64,000 nucleotides of DNA, taken from positions 2,046,001-2,110,000 of the forward strand of contig JACDQD010000104.1 of the NCBI GenBank assembly GCA_019843655.1, written 5' to 3'. The translations under genes were made by a program, and so were the position numbers. The DNA is from Lethocerus indicus. Lineage: Eukaryota > Arthropoda > Insecta > Hemiptera > Belostomatidae. Shown here in pieces: positions 28,201 to 40,658 of this stretch. The notes below the pieces were generated by a model. That model had not been told where the DNA came from, did no database searches, and was given only the letters and a program-made list of their open reading frames with translations. Each line of letters begins with the position of its first letter. The first letter of the stretch is position 1.

Positions 28201-31200
28201 CCAATGTATCCTTCGAACTGCCCTATGACTATATTATTTATAATAAGATTATTTTCATAGAAAAGAATAAATTTGTATCCACTTATTGTTGAGGTCATAT
28301 GGTTGAGACAATTTTGAAGTAGTTGCAGCAGTTACTTTTTCGAACAGTCTGTCAGACACAATTAGACAATTGGGAAATTACTCGGGCCCAATTCCGTATT
28401 ATGGACTGGGCATCGCTTCCACGAGAGTTGGCACCCTCGCCAACAGCACTCATTCAAAGAGTTTTCATCGCTGATGGATCGAAAAGAGCGATCCACTCTA
28501 GCGGCACTCCGGGGATGGTCCGGGACGATTCTTTGGGCTCTAATTGATTGAATTCAATTGATAGATGATGCAGTCTTTGGGGAGGCAGAGGCACTCCCCC
28601 GAGGGGAGTTGGGATTGGGACGGGGCACGCGACCCCGATCCCCCACATATTGCCAAGAGGGTCTCCGGCCCCCATATGGGGCTTGCCAATTTTAGGAGTG
28701 ATCGCTACGCGCCACCTATTCATTCTGTCGCGGTCCTTCTCAGTCCGACACGCACTAGGGAAACATACGGAATGCAGTAATGGGAATTTCGGTCCGAGCG
28801 GTGTCGAGCCCTTCCAGTGGGGAGGCAACCTCTATTATTGTAGGGCTATAATTGTCGCAATAATAATAACGAGATGGCGGCGATGATTCACCTACGAGCT
28901 ATTTCCCATATTATAACTACATTTTAGTGGTCACGATGACGGGAATGAAGGAGAAAACGCTTAATTTTATTTAAAGTACGTCGGCGAGTATAGAGCCTAT
29001 ATTTATGTTTTAGGCGCTTTATGAAAAAAAAATGTTTTACTTTGCTGCGGAGGGAAATACCGGTAGGCATAGTTCAAGCATAGGAACCTCCTGAATTATA
29101 TTAATATATTGCATGCAATCATAGTGTAGAATTAGGATATAAATACAATATTTTAGGGACAGTCTTGGAACGGTAATAACTAGTGAGCCCTGAGGCCGTG
29201 TTTGTATTGGGGCGGCAATTACCCAGGTGGGCTGAATCGGTTGAGTCCGACTAACGGCGTTAAACGGGAGGGATTTCTTCTTCGCCCAAAGAACCGAGCT
29301 GAGCCTATGGAGAGGGCGCAACAAGTAGTTGCGAGCTCCACTGCGGAACCTCCAAGACAATGGTGGGGACCCGTTAATTGGAGTTCGGGATTAAAACAGG
29401 TAAGTAAGGCCACTCATCGTACAAGTTTGGCCAAACCTACGCCCGCCTATTTCCACTGGAATCAGCCTAAGAACCCGCCTTAGAACTACCAGGGGTGTCG
29501 TGCAAAGGCTAATTTCTCCGTTTCGACTCAGCAAATCCACAAAAATAGAAAATCCGGAATCCGATATTGGTAATAAATAAATAAATTGTGTATAAACCGT
29601 TTTATATAATAATTATTAAAATGTAATAGATCCAATAAATTTATTGAAAGTTCGAATTGTTATCAGTAGATAATTTCTGTCTGGTAAGTATATAACTATA
29701 ACTATTTTTTCATTATAAAATTAGGCAGAAGGATTATTAATTCAAAGGAAGTTCGGTCCGCCTCTGCGATCTTCAGGTTGCGTCCTGATGCTTTAAAACA
29801 TCCTTACAATCATTAATTCTTATGCTAATTAATGTTAAGTTTGCAGGTATGCAAAAGGAAATGACAAATCTAATGTAGAACGTTTGAATTGTCGGAAAAT
29901 ATTCTAAATCCGTGCCTCGATCGCCATTTCGTACCGAACGATTCGATCAAATAACGCAGTCTGGATTCCCAAAGTTATCCCCTCGCCGAAAAAAACATCT
30001 AATATCCTGGGGCCGGAGTGGGGCGATTTGCGAACGCGGAACTGCGAAACAATCTGCATGCATAGCACAGGTCATTAACTCCGGTTATTTGTTTCCATCG
30101 GCGGAGGTTGAGGCGGCGGAGGGTGGGCTGGATGTTCGCTCTCATCTCGCACGATTTGTTCTCCGCGCCGGCGTTACACTTCTCAAAGTAATTGCTTTCC
30201 AAAGCGGCCGTCTCTCCCCCGCATCCGGGAACGCCCGGTCCGGCCCCCGGCAAATAATCAACTCCCCGAGATGCACTCCATGAATAATGCATGGGATCCG
30301 AACGCTATACCTCCCGGGCGGTCTCACCCCCCTCGGCACAACTTCCAAGAAGCGGCGTGTTCATCGCTCGGTCCCCACGTTAGGCCGGCATTGTGGCTTC
30401 CCCCTTGCGATACTCCTCGGGCACTTAGGGTGATTATCGCGATTGGTTAGCTTCCCCTAACGCCCGCCCGCGCCACAATGTCCCCCCTCTTCATTGCCCG
30501 AGAACGGGGGGATTCTTTCTTGACGCAGGCTACCGTTTGAATTCCACGCGCCTGTTTGGCATCCTGTAAAATATCGTGAGAACTTTAACACACGTACACA
30601 GTACTGCGAGTGTTGCACGATGCTATCAGTAATCAAAACACTTTAACATAATGGTTTAAGGAACTCTAAGGATGATTATGGAAATATTGTTCGTTGTTAG
30701 TGAACAGGCAGCGTACATCCGGGGCTTCCTCGTGCTCTCCGGCCATCGAATCGGTGTTGTTCAATGTTTACTGAAAGGTCGAAATTGATATCAATATTAG
30801 ACAAATATTATATCTACAAAAAACTATTAAAGGGTTGATTTGTGATTTCGTAACGCGTAATAATCGGGACGAACCAGAAGTTGTGAACATCTGAAAAGAA
30901 GTGGTTCCTGCACTGGACAATTTTTGGACAAACGCGAAGAGCATGTCGACGAAAACATTAATTTAATAATAATTATTATATTTAGATAGTCGGTTAATTC
31001 CGGTTTACAGATGATCAAATATTAAAATCTAGTTCGTACCACTAATGTATTTTATAACTTCTATTTCTATTCACAAAGGAATTCTCTGTGAAGATTCTGG
31101 AGGAATTCGCTGGCGACCACATTTAAATATTTACTCACTATTTGCCGTAGACGGAAGCTCACACCAACTGCGAAACAAGAGATCGGTAGTACTAAATTTC

Positions 31201-34200
31201 GGAGAATGATCAAAGGCGACCTCCTGTTTGCTCATCTAATCAATTTCCTGAGAGCTTTCCAATCACTAACGCGGCCAAGTTAAAGGGGGCATTCCTCCGG
31301 GCGGGAAATATCATTTATACTCCTGAAGATCAAAGCGGGAAACTCAATCGCCGGAATTGGAAAGAAAAAAAATAACACCACAATGGTCCGACTCGGCTAA
31401 TTGCAATGATGCTATCTGAAATGAGGGTATCCAATTTGTTATTATTTTGAAACGTCGGAATGGTCCGCTTAATAGAAAAACTATCGGCAAATAATCGGTT
31501 TTGATCATTACCTTTTTCAGAGGCCAAATATTATTGTTACGGTTATTCGTAGAAATTATTTAAAATTTTATTTATTATTTCCGAAATAATCCCGAAAATA
31601 AACCAAGTCATGGCAGATGTCTTCAAACTTCCTCTCGGGAGACCCAAGATATTTGTTATTGTTACACAAAATACCGATAATACCAGAAGCGTATAATAAA
31701 TTCATCGGTCATTTAAATGCGCGTAATTAACGGGCTATCTCCTGATAGCTAGTGGATTGTACCTCAATGGCTACAAGCCATGAATCCGGGCTATGAACTG
31801 GGTGGAGGTTGTCGGGGGCGGGAGGCCTGTTTTGTCCGCATTTGTACCTGAGCGGCCACCCCGCTGGAGGGGGAGGGGGGCCGAATTCAGGAGGGGGGGT
31901 ATTTGAATAATTCATGGCAATCCCGGGGGACGCACAAAGCAATTCCGGTAGCAATGAGGTGGCCGCCGGCAATGGGTTAGAAGCGGGGCCGCGCAGAGAC
32001 CCGACACCCGCCCCCACGCTGCGCCCCTTACCGCCGGCACTATCGCCGCCAGTTTACGGCCGCCGACTGTGCCGGGGGGGTGGGGGGAGGGAGGTTGTTG
32101 CCGCAGAATTTCAAATATGAATGAATTGCCGGGCCGGGGCCCACAAACAGAACACAACTCGTGGCCGGGGAGCATCAACACTGGGGCCCAGGTATGTCGC
32201 ACCAACACTCTCCCAGTATATTCACTGTTTAAAGGTTGGACAGAGCCCTCTTTCAGCGCCATCCCACCAACCAGTCCAACCCACTTCAGATATATAGATA
32301 CATACACACGGGTCGGCTCTAAAGTTCGCCGACGTCCGATAGTATTGCGACGGATAAAGTATTGATATATGTCAAAAACCGAAACTCGGGGCGCACAGTA
32401 TTTCTCCGGCCCTTCCGTCGTCTTATTCTACTAGCCCGCGTGTCTCCTGTTGGAAGCTGCCTCTCTCGAACTGTACCGGTACACATAATGCAGTCATAGT
32501 ATAGTTACATCCATGTATCCTGACATGTACGATGAATAAGCAATTAAATAGAACATATACCCTAGGCCAAGTCAGGTTTACTGTCCAAATATTAGATTTT
32601 CATGACAACTTCACCTCTTACAGTTAGGCGCCTTAGCAACAAAAAATTATATAATGAACTTCATAGAGTACAATTAAATTATATGCCGAGATTCGTAACC
32701 AAAATTTAATCGCCGGTAAAGCCAAATAAGGCCCGCTTACCGCGTAAAATGCTCTTTAGTTCTCCCGCGTTTGTCAACACTTGGACTATAAATCGACAAT
32801 GGATTGGGGACGCGTGGACAAGAATAAGCACTATCTAATCGCGCTGGGGTCACGCAACAAGTTTTAATCCTTGGCGACATTCCAGGCCAATAGAGGCGGT
32901 ATAATTTCTGACGGCTGTGGGGCGTTGGAAAGAACGTATTAACCTCTTATCCGACGGTGCTGACCGTTTCTTAGGTTCTTCTCTCTGGTAAAAGGCCACT
33001 GAATTTACGGCCGAAACCCCAACATTGACTGTGCCCACTCGGTCCTATTTGCCCGGCTCTAATGGAGAATTTACTCGCACAAATGAGCGCCCTAACTTCA
33101 CCATTCTATCTTATTTATTTAGAAGTTGCGATGCTTACTTTATTTACAGATGAGACTATTTTAAATTGAAATGATTGTCAACCTTTTGGAAAATATTGTT
33201 CTCGCTATAATAAACTGGACTTGCAGTATTTATTCTTTTATATCTAATAAGCGGATGATTTCGTTAGCCAATGTCAATTACTTTACTACATGGGAATGGA
33301 GGGATTCCCATTCCATTGTTTACGCCAATATTAATAATAATGGTCATATTACACAATAGCATTAACTGAATGGGATGAAATTATTGAAGTAATTATTAAC
33401 TGCCTAACGGGAATTTCGATGAGCTTTAATCAACAACAACAAATCAATAATTTGAAATTAATATAAATTCCGTACATCGAATTAATTTCTAACACTGGTG
33501 CTTCAATTATCTGTTTCACTAATTATACTTAAACAATAAAATGTACAATATTAGATAAATAGGTACACATATTGAAACAAGTACTTACTACAAAATCGAA
33601 ATATATAAAACTGGTTTCAGTCCCTGAACACAAGCCCATCTAATATACGACACTTATTACGATATATCAATATCTGTTTATATAGCCCTTCATCTATTTC
33701 TTTCTAATAGTGTTCCAACAGAACATCGCACTAAGGAGCTCTTGAAAGAGGTTTAAACGTATAGAATAAAAAAATTGTTTTAAGCGACCTCGCTCGTCGT
33801 AGACTCCGAGAAAGCGGTTACAAAGAAAGAATTTACAAAAGAAAGAAACCCGTGTCCTAGAAACTGGCCGTGGATAGGGTGGTCGGACGGATGACGGGGA
33901 CCCGTCGGCATTCCCGGCCATCCACGCCTGTCTCGAATAAGGGAAAAACCACTCAATCGATTAGGTCTTTTTTCGAAATTGGAATTGACGATAAAAAAAA
34001 GGGGAAAAGGAAAAAGAAAAAGGCGGCCGGTAAATAAAGGAAAGGAATGGTAGGCCCATTGTTCGGGCTCCGTCTGAAGTTGCCGCCCCACAATAAATAC
34101 ATCGCATAGGCATCGCACCAGAGATGGATTGCTGCTTGGGTGGCGGTGGGCGCTCGGGGCCGCCATCCAGATTCCGGCGTCTCGATAATAATTATAATTG

Positions 34201-34978
34201 ATGGGCGGCAATTAACGTCCCCGGGTATAAAACGGGCCCGGCCTCGGAGACAATGAAACGCATTTAGAATCGTTTATTCCCGCACCGGGACTGGGGGGGC
34301 CCATTCGGCCCTTCCAAATGGGGTCGGCGGCCCCACTCGCAACAGAAATTCAGACAATTGCCGATTAACCCCGAGGGCGCAAATCATCCGCCCGGCTATA
34401 AATAAAAAGATGTATTCCGTGCGGCCGTTAGAAATTTCCAGGAACCTCCGGCAGTACTGTAATGACCTCGAGTTGTGCGACGATGTCCCTCGAGGTGGCT
34501 AACACCAAACACAGATTTGCTTCGTAGAAATAATCTACGGATAAGAAATCGGCAAACAGGAGCGGACGTGTTGATATTTCTTAGTTTACTCAAGACGTTG
34601 AATTATGATATGAAAAAAATTTAATTTAACATAGAAATGCTATAACTAGATAATAAGACATTTCGGGAGATATAACGAGCGAAGACATCTTGACACAGTT
34701 CCAAAATTACGAAATGCATCCCGATTATCCGTGATAAACTGTGCTCGGCTTCGTTGGATTAAAGACTCTTTTCATTATGTCACAAGGGCGAAGCGCAGCC
34801 CACACGTGTCAGACCGCCCTCCTCCATGGTCGGGGTCCCGGTCAGTCCTCGGAGTCGGCCCTAATATCAGGGGTAGTCGGCAATATTAACCGTAGCGTGA
34901 AATACTCGTCCGCCCCCGCACCACCATCCACCGTCGCGTCGGTGAAAAAATCGATTGCAGACAGGTGTCAGGGCGGAT
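25242..34978. other. No recognisable gene
   Basis: AT-rich with GC-rich patches at 29900-30500, 31780-32200 and 33830-34400. A consensus donor CAGGTAAGT ends an open frame at 29399 (see findings). The palindrome GGGAAATTAATTTCCC lies at 27635-27650. An A9 run at about 27356 has no flanking duplication or LINE-like sequence. Confidence 0.55.
32074..32091 (+). other. G-run tract (G-quadruplex candidate)
   Basis: G7-T-G6-A-G3 on the plus strand in a GC-rich patch (31750-32200). Four G-tracts are available if the first run is split. Confidence 0.7.
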
Positions 34979-35078
34979 ATAAAGGTGTGGGGGGGGGGTT
35001 TGGGGGGCGGGAGAGAGACGGCGCGAGAAAGAGGCCAAAGCAGCTATCGAGAGGAAGCGAGAGAGAGAATGAGACAGA

Positions 35079-35097
35079 GGGGTGGGTGGGTGGGGGG
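35079..35097 (+). other. G-quadruplex motif with single-base loops
   Basis: Plus-strand runs G4-T-G3-T-G3-T-G6 contain the perfect core GGGTGGGTGGGTGGG. It closes a purine-rich block (34989-35097) that opens with G10 and G6 runs. Confidence 0.9.
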
Positions 35098-35815
35098 AGT
35101 TATAGAGGGGAAGCTATATCACAATAAGCCATTCAACTGGTGCCGGCTCTAACTTGGTCTGAAAAACCAATTTGGTATTGACCGAAGGACAGCCATCGTC
35201 CCGACCACAATAAAATTACACGCTCTAATGCCACCGTCGGACGTGAAAAATTAATCCAACCGTTTAATACAAATAGCAATACATCATGTGGAGATTTGAA
35301 AAAATTTGTAAATCGGAGATTTATACAAATTGTACAAATACCGATATGTAATATATATTGAATAACTTTAATTCAATAGAATTTTAACAGTCAATTTTAT
35401 ACGGGATAATGTTTTTCACTTTTTTTTAATAGATAATAAAATGACACTTAAATACAATCCACTGAACCACTTTCGAGGCTTTATCTTTATACCGTACTTG
35501 ATATTGTGCCATAACAACAAGTCCATAAAATAGCACGAATTAACGAAACATTATTTCATACCAAATGGAATATTTTCGAAAAATGGAAATAGAATTGAAA
35601 TTTTGATTTAATTTCTCATAATTTTGGCATTAATACATGTTTGTGTTCAATATAAATAATCCCTTAAAATATCTGGTTCCTTAGACAGGATGAAATATGT
35701 TTTGTTAATTTATTTAATAGGAATTATGGAGATTATTATTCTGATGTCGAGTAGAACCGGTACACGGAACATATATTGTAAATTATTGAAGTCAGTCTCG
35801 GGTCAGAAAACAGTG

Positions 35816-35846
35816 TACCATATATTCTGCGTTACCATATATTCTG
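35816..35846. repeat. Short direct repeat, 14 bp at 17-bp spacing
   Basis: TACCATATATTCTG occurs at 35816-35829 and 35833-35846, a local duplication with a 3-bp spacer. Confidence 0.9.
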
Positions 35847-37060
35847 GTTAATTATTCGGCAATTAATTATTTCTACATTATTGCCTTCATTAAAGGGCCG
35901 TTAACCTGAGGTTATGAATTTCAACTTAAGTGGATCAGGTAAGGATTACGTCGGAGAAAATGCAGGCATTAACTTGTAATTTAATTCATCAATGATTCAA
36001 GAACATAGCGTCCCCTGTATAGTTTAAATTGAAGTAATTCGTTCTCTATTTACTGTATTGCTAAATGAATGGTATTTTCCAATAATAAGGCAATAATAAT
36101 TATAACTAAATGTAAAATGCTTACATAAATTTTATATTTCCTTTAAATAAATGTATAACGCGCTAAACATAATTTCATAATAGTGTGAACCCGAGATTTA
36201 TACCACATTTTCGGAGGTATAATTGAAAACAAACTATGGACTTGAGTATTTAACAAAGTAGGTATCGCGTTCGGTTTATGGCCGGGTCGTCGAAGCGGGG
36301 GAAAAGGAAATAATTATTTTCAGTATGTTCTAGTACTTCAAATTTCCACCCGGAAGGATATCACCGCTCGAAATGTGTCTACCTTAATGTTTAAACGGCG
36401 CCGTTTTTCGACCCCAGAAATAAAAATAAACCGGCAACGAAAACTAAAAAAAAGAGAAGAAAGAACAAGCGAGCGTATAAATGAATGTTTTTGGAAACGG
36501 CGGGCCACTCACTCGTGCGGGGGCCGTTGTACAAATGATCTGATTAATTTACATACTATCCGGGTTGGTGCGGGCCGAAGATTAGCCACACATGACGGGG
36601 CCCCCCGGCATAGCTTCACGGGCCACTTGACGCCGCCGCGATCCCCCCGCGTTCGATACACCCCCCTGCAAATCCCGTCCAACGCTGTCGAAGGAAAGCA
36701 CTCGACACCGTCGATATTACGTCAACCGCGGTGATTCACCGCACGAACGATAAAGGAACCGGCCCACGGTTTATGAGCTGGAAAATCTCTCCGGGGCGTG
36801 TTAATTCCCGGGTGGGGAGACAGATGTAAAGTTACACGGCTACACTGGAACGAACTGCTTATGTACCGCTGTAGATTACCGAATTCCGAAGGGAGATATA
36901 ATGCGCAACAGCGTTCCGATGACCAGATCCAAGATATACAATTAATTTTGTACGCTTGGGACCAGACATTGTAATATTGCCAATCGTTCTGAAGATTACA
37001 AAGGCTCGTTTCCCTTGATTATGCGTTCACGGTGTATTAAAATATTTACTCGATTGAGCT

Positions 37061-37125
37061 GAGTGACCAGTGTTTTCATTTCACAAACTCATGACTTACT
37101 AGTAGGGTCGTGGTTCGACCCTCAC
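37061..37125 (+). repeat. Possible tRNA-derived SINE head or tRNA relic
   Basis: GGTTCGACCCT (37112-37122) matches the RNA polymerase III B-box at 10 of 11 positions, and CTCATGACT about 20 bases upstream resembles a CAT-anticodon arm. A degenerate A-box-like GTGACCAGTG lies at about 37063. AGGGTCG and CGACCCT form a 7-bp stem around TGGTT. No complete cloverleaf can be drawn, and no poly(A) tail or duplication is visible. Confidence 0.3.
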
Positions 37126-38173
37126 CGTTGTTTGAATTTTGCTTGCAATGTGCAAATTTTATAATGAACGTTATAAAGAATACGGGCTCCGGACCCATCT
37201 ATATTTTTCTATTCTTCTATGTAACACAATTTGTCATCATGCACCGACTCTTAGTGGCCCTAATGCGTACGACTACGTGACCGGTAACTAAATAATTTGT
37301 TATCAGCTTGTTAGCCAGCGGAGTATTGAATAAAAATAGTAAAATACAATGATGTTTACGATATGATGAGAAGATTTATATACCAATCACTGATGTGGAG
37401 TTTGTGTCTAAAAGTGTGTCATGTTCAAGACCATAGTTTAGTACAATAACATACTATGAATACCACAATAGTATCACTAGAGGTCATTTACAATCATAAA
37501 TTGTAAAAAGCCCAGGTGTTGGATGATAAAGCCATGAACCCCTTTCAACTGAAATACGATGCATACTCGCTGGGGAATTTTGCGTTAAATATTTATCATT
37601 GTCAAAAACAATCCAAAATGTACCGCACAGTAAAATGCTACATTAAAGTGCTCGAAATTCAGGGTTGTGTTTAATGTTGCGATCAAACTACCCTGTGGTG
37701 TGTGTAATTTACCTTTCGATTAACGCGAGATTATTTGGTCCGGCGTGCGGTCGGAACTTTGTCATTTTTAAATATGCAAGGATTCGAATTGGGCTTGGGG
37801 CCAAACGATAATTGAATTTGTGTAACACGATGTACAATCGATTTCACAGTGTGCCAGAATTAATTATTAGGCCGGCCAGTTTATACAGTCATAATTGAAA
37901 CGTTATAGCGCAATTCGTTCGGATCGGCCGTTCCCAATTTAAATCCCTTCAATTTATCTGCCTCCAAATTGGATGGCCGGCCTGTGCCGGACAGGAGGAC
38001 TGACAGTCATATCGGAGCCTGGGGGTTATTGATTTTATTTTTTAGTATTTTAAGTAACGGAAGACCCCTAATTTTAATCAATTTGCAGGTATTCAGTGAC
38101 AATATACTGGAGTTAGTGAGCGCCACACGTGAAATTTGTAATTGAATAGAATTCACAGGAGAATGAAACTGTC

Positions 38174-38185
38174 TTCTATGTAAGG
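38174..38185. repeat. Target-site duplication, left copy (LINE)
   Basis: TTCTATGTAAGG directly abuts the T10 tract of the LINE insertion and is repeated exactly at 38780-38791. The next base is T on both sides, so the duplication could be 13 bp with one base shared with the tail. Confidence 0.88.
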
Positions 38186-38779
38186 TTTTTTTTTTAACTT
38201 TATTTATTGTACAATCAACTATATGCTAGTAATGGCGGTTTCTTTGACTTGTTTCGCTCGATAAAGACGCCATCCAGTGATGGTACTTTTGACCTGTATC
38301 CGGCCTACAGAAAGTCTCTATGCCAGTGGCGTTTAAGCCGACGCGGGGGGGATAATGGATGGGTAGAAGAGGAAAGGGACTGAACGAGTGGATTTGGATG
38401 TGGAGAGAGGCGGGAATGGAATTTAAGGAAGCGTGATTTTGCGATTGTTCGGTTAGAAACATACCGGGGAGTATTAAGGATGGTACGAAGGACTTTTGAC
38501 TGGAATGTTTGGATGTTGGATTTCTTGGCGGAACCCCATAGTTCTATTCCGTATGTCTATGTCGGTTTTAGTATGACTTTATATATTGTCAGTTTGTTGA
38601 CTATTGTAAGTCTTGATGTCCTTTTCAAAAGAGGTCTCAACAGTCCAAATTTTCGATTTAGATCTGTTCTTTTCAGTCGGGTATGGGGATTCCAAGTGAG
38701 TCGTTTGTCTATATAGAACCGAAGGTAGCGAGCCTGATGTTGGGTGGGGATAGGAGTACTGTTAAATAGAACAGGAGGG
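38186..38779 (-). mobile_element. 5'-truncated Jockey-clade non-LTR retrotransposon (LINE) insertion
   Basis: The 594-bp insert reads on the minus strand. Its 3' end (low coordinates) is T10 on the plus strand, that is a poly(A) tail, preceded by two overlapping AATAAA hexamers at 38199-38208. The direct repeat TTCTATGTAAGG flanks it exactly on both sides, the expected target-site duplication of target-primed reverse transcription. From 38778 down to a stop at 38305-38307 a single frame encodes the C-terminal part of a Jockey-type reverse-transcriptase polyprotein, with recognisable stretches such as DKRLTWNPHTRLKRTDLNRK, NKLTIYK, TYGIELWGSAKKSNIQTFQS and the closing RRLKRHWHRDFL. Everything N-terminal of this is absent, which is typical 5' truncation. 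The family call rests on remembered Jockey-element proteins; the insertion structure is read directly. Confidence 0.9.
38305..38778 (-). pseudogene. Reverse-transcriptase C-terminal fragment of Jockey-type LINE, with internal amber codon
   Basis: A 157-codon in-frame remnant of the Jockey ORF2 C-terminus, downstream of the polymerase active site, so no catalytic YxDD motif is present. Codon 74 (38557-38559) is TAG inside the conserved KPTWTYG context, where the family has tryptophan. This is a single-base nonsense change. The stretch between YVSN (codons 106-109) and KFHSRL (codons 119-124) is shorter than in related elements as I remember them, suggesting a small internal deletion. The frame is otherwise intact to its natural stop. 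It has no coding capacity as a functional protein. Confidence 0.85.
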
Positions 38780-38791
38780 TTCTATGTAAGG
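38780..38791. repeat. Target-site duplication, right copy (LINE)
   Basis: Exact second copy of TTCTATGTAAGG, directly next to the truncated 5' end of the minus-strand LINE fragment. No mismatch separates the two copies. Confidence 0.88.
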
Positions 38792-40617
38792 TAATTTAAA
38801 CATTTTCATTTATTTACTCTATTATTAGCGAAATAAATTATTCGAATTATTAACTCTGATCGGAGACGAAATATCCTATTTTCGGTGGTTTGTTTCCACG
38901 GTAGGTTTTTTATCGGTTTTTTCCCTTTCTCTTGTACTTCCACCATCTCCATCTTCGATATCGGAATCGGCACTACTATGTTTTACACTTGCGTAGTGCC
39001 CTTTAAACTATAAGTGTAACCGCCAGAATGAGGACTGACTGTGCCGGAAACTCGTCCTTAGGCCCACCGCGAAGGGGATCGGGCATCAATTATTTGGCGT
39101 TCTTTGGTCCCCTCCGCCCGCTCTCTGCCCCATTTCACTGCGAGGAATTCGCAAATGCAGGAAGGGGAGAGTTGTTCGGTGGAGAGAGGGAGGGGCGACG
39201 CCGCTCACCGCCGGGAACAGATGTTGCATCCGAAACAGAAGGGGGCGACTCTTAATATACCGCTCCGACTCGAGTATCGCCCCATTGTTCTTATCATTTG
39301 TATCCCGTTATTGAAAGCCGTCGGGCGTGCTGCGGTCGGGGGTTTGAAAATTGAGCCGACTATTGCCTTCCCGAACGGCTGGAGTTTCTTCTCAAAAAGG
39401 TTTCCTTCTCCACTGGAGGAATGTCACATTTGGCAACATGGAATTTGCCAAAATAATCCATTATGGCAAAAGTAAATCCTTCTCGTGGTATCTTCCTTAA
39501 CCACCAGTGAAAAGTAATTGAATAGGACGAGTAATATTACTCCGGCCTCCATGTAATTATCTGACACCACAAAAAAATTATTTAAGCGTCACAGAAATAT
39601 CTCAAGCGACTGTCGTCACATTATATGTAATCGTAGGTGTGTCAACTCACCTACTGGTTTTTAAACATTCAATATTCAATTCCTTCAGTATATAGTCGGC
39701 GACTTCGTTAATTATGGAAAATCACAGTTCAGGATTCTGTATTATTAAAATCCTAATCTCCCCTCCATTATAATAAGAGTGCCAAGTCTTGAAGTTTACA
39801 AGAATTCGAAATGAAGTTGGAAGGCTCCAACGGGTCGTTTTCTCCGCTGTTAACTGTACCGGCAGTTTACAACGGATAAATAGACACTGAACAGCGCAGG
39901 TAGAAGTTATTTTCGCGTAAAGGAACATAAAACGAACCTCGCTCTCGGGCGCACGCCCGTCGGACACAACTTCGTTTTACGGTCAATAAACTTAATGTCA
40001 CAGTTTTGTACAATTTTATTTTCCCTGGAAAAAACGTTAAATTATTTTTTAATCCTAGTATCCATGATTAAATTTCCGAGAGGGGCGGAGTTAATCATTT
40101 GGGGGAAATACAAAATGTCCACTCCGCATGATGGTTTAATTATGTCAATTCAATTTTGTACCTACATTTTGCAGTCTTCCAATAAAAAAATATACGCTGT
40201 AAATTTTCCCCAAATATGTATACGCATTTGACGCATTTTGACAATTATTTACTAAATTGTATCGGAATATTTTCATACTGTATTCACGACATGTAAGTGT
40301 GTAGAAAGACGATATCTTATTTGTAACCAGGCATTGAGGATTTACTTTTATAATATTCCCCAACCAGTTTCATTTTCTTTTTCCTCGACTGATATTAGAT
40401 TCCACACACATCAGAACCGAGACGCGTTATCGTATTCATGAAAATATTTTCAGAAAATCATATTTCGGCAGCAAACTGATTCTTTAGTGCGGTGAGTTGT
40501 CAGGAGTCATTTGTTTCCGATCCCAATAAAATAAATTGTATTTCAAATGTGTTAATTAAAAATAAGGTCTTTTTAGTTAATGAAAAATGCTGTTTCTGTC
40601 TCCCCCCCTTGTTCCAG

Positions 40618-40658
40618 GAAACAGTAAAAAGCCGAACCTGGAAAAGCTAAAGAGATAA
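40618..40658 (+). other. Candidate short terminal exon
   Basis: A strong acceptor-like stretch (CTGTTTCTGTCTCC followed by more C/T and TTCCAG, ending 40617) precedes a short lysine-rich frame, NSKKPNLEKLKR, to TAA at 40656-40658. AATAAA follows at 40666-40671, much closer to the stop than usual. No upstream exon could be linked to it. Chance is a real alternative. Confidence 0.15.

Larger units (their letters stand above)
35098..38173. other. No recognisable gene; very AT-rich
   Basis: Strongly AT-rich from 35260 to 36240, then a short GC-rich patch at 36490-36740. The possible tRNA-derived relic at 37061-37125 and a 14-bp direct repeat near 35816 are the only structured elements seen. Confidence 0.6.
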
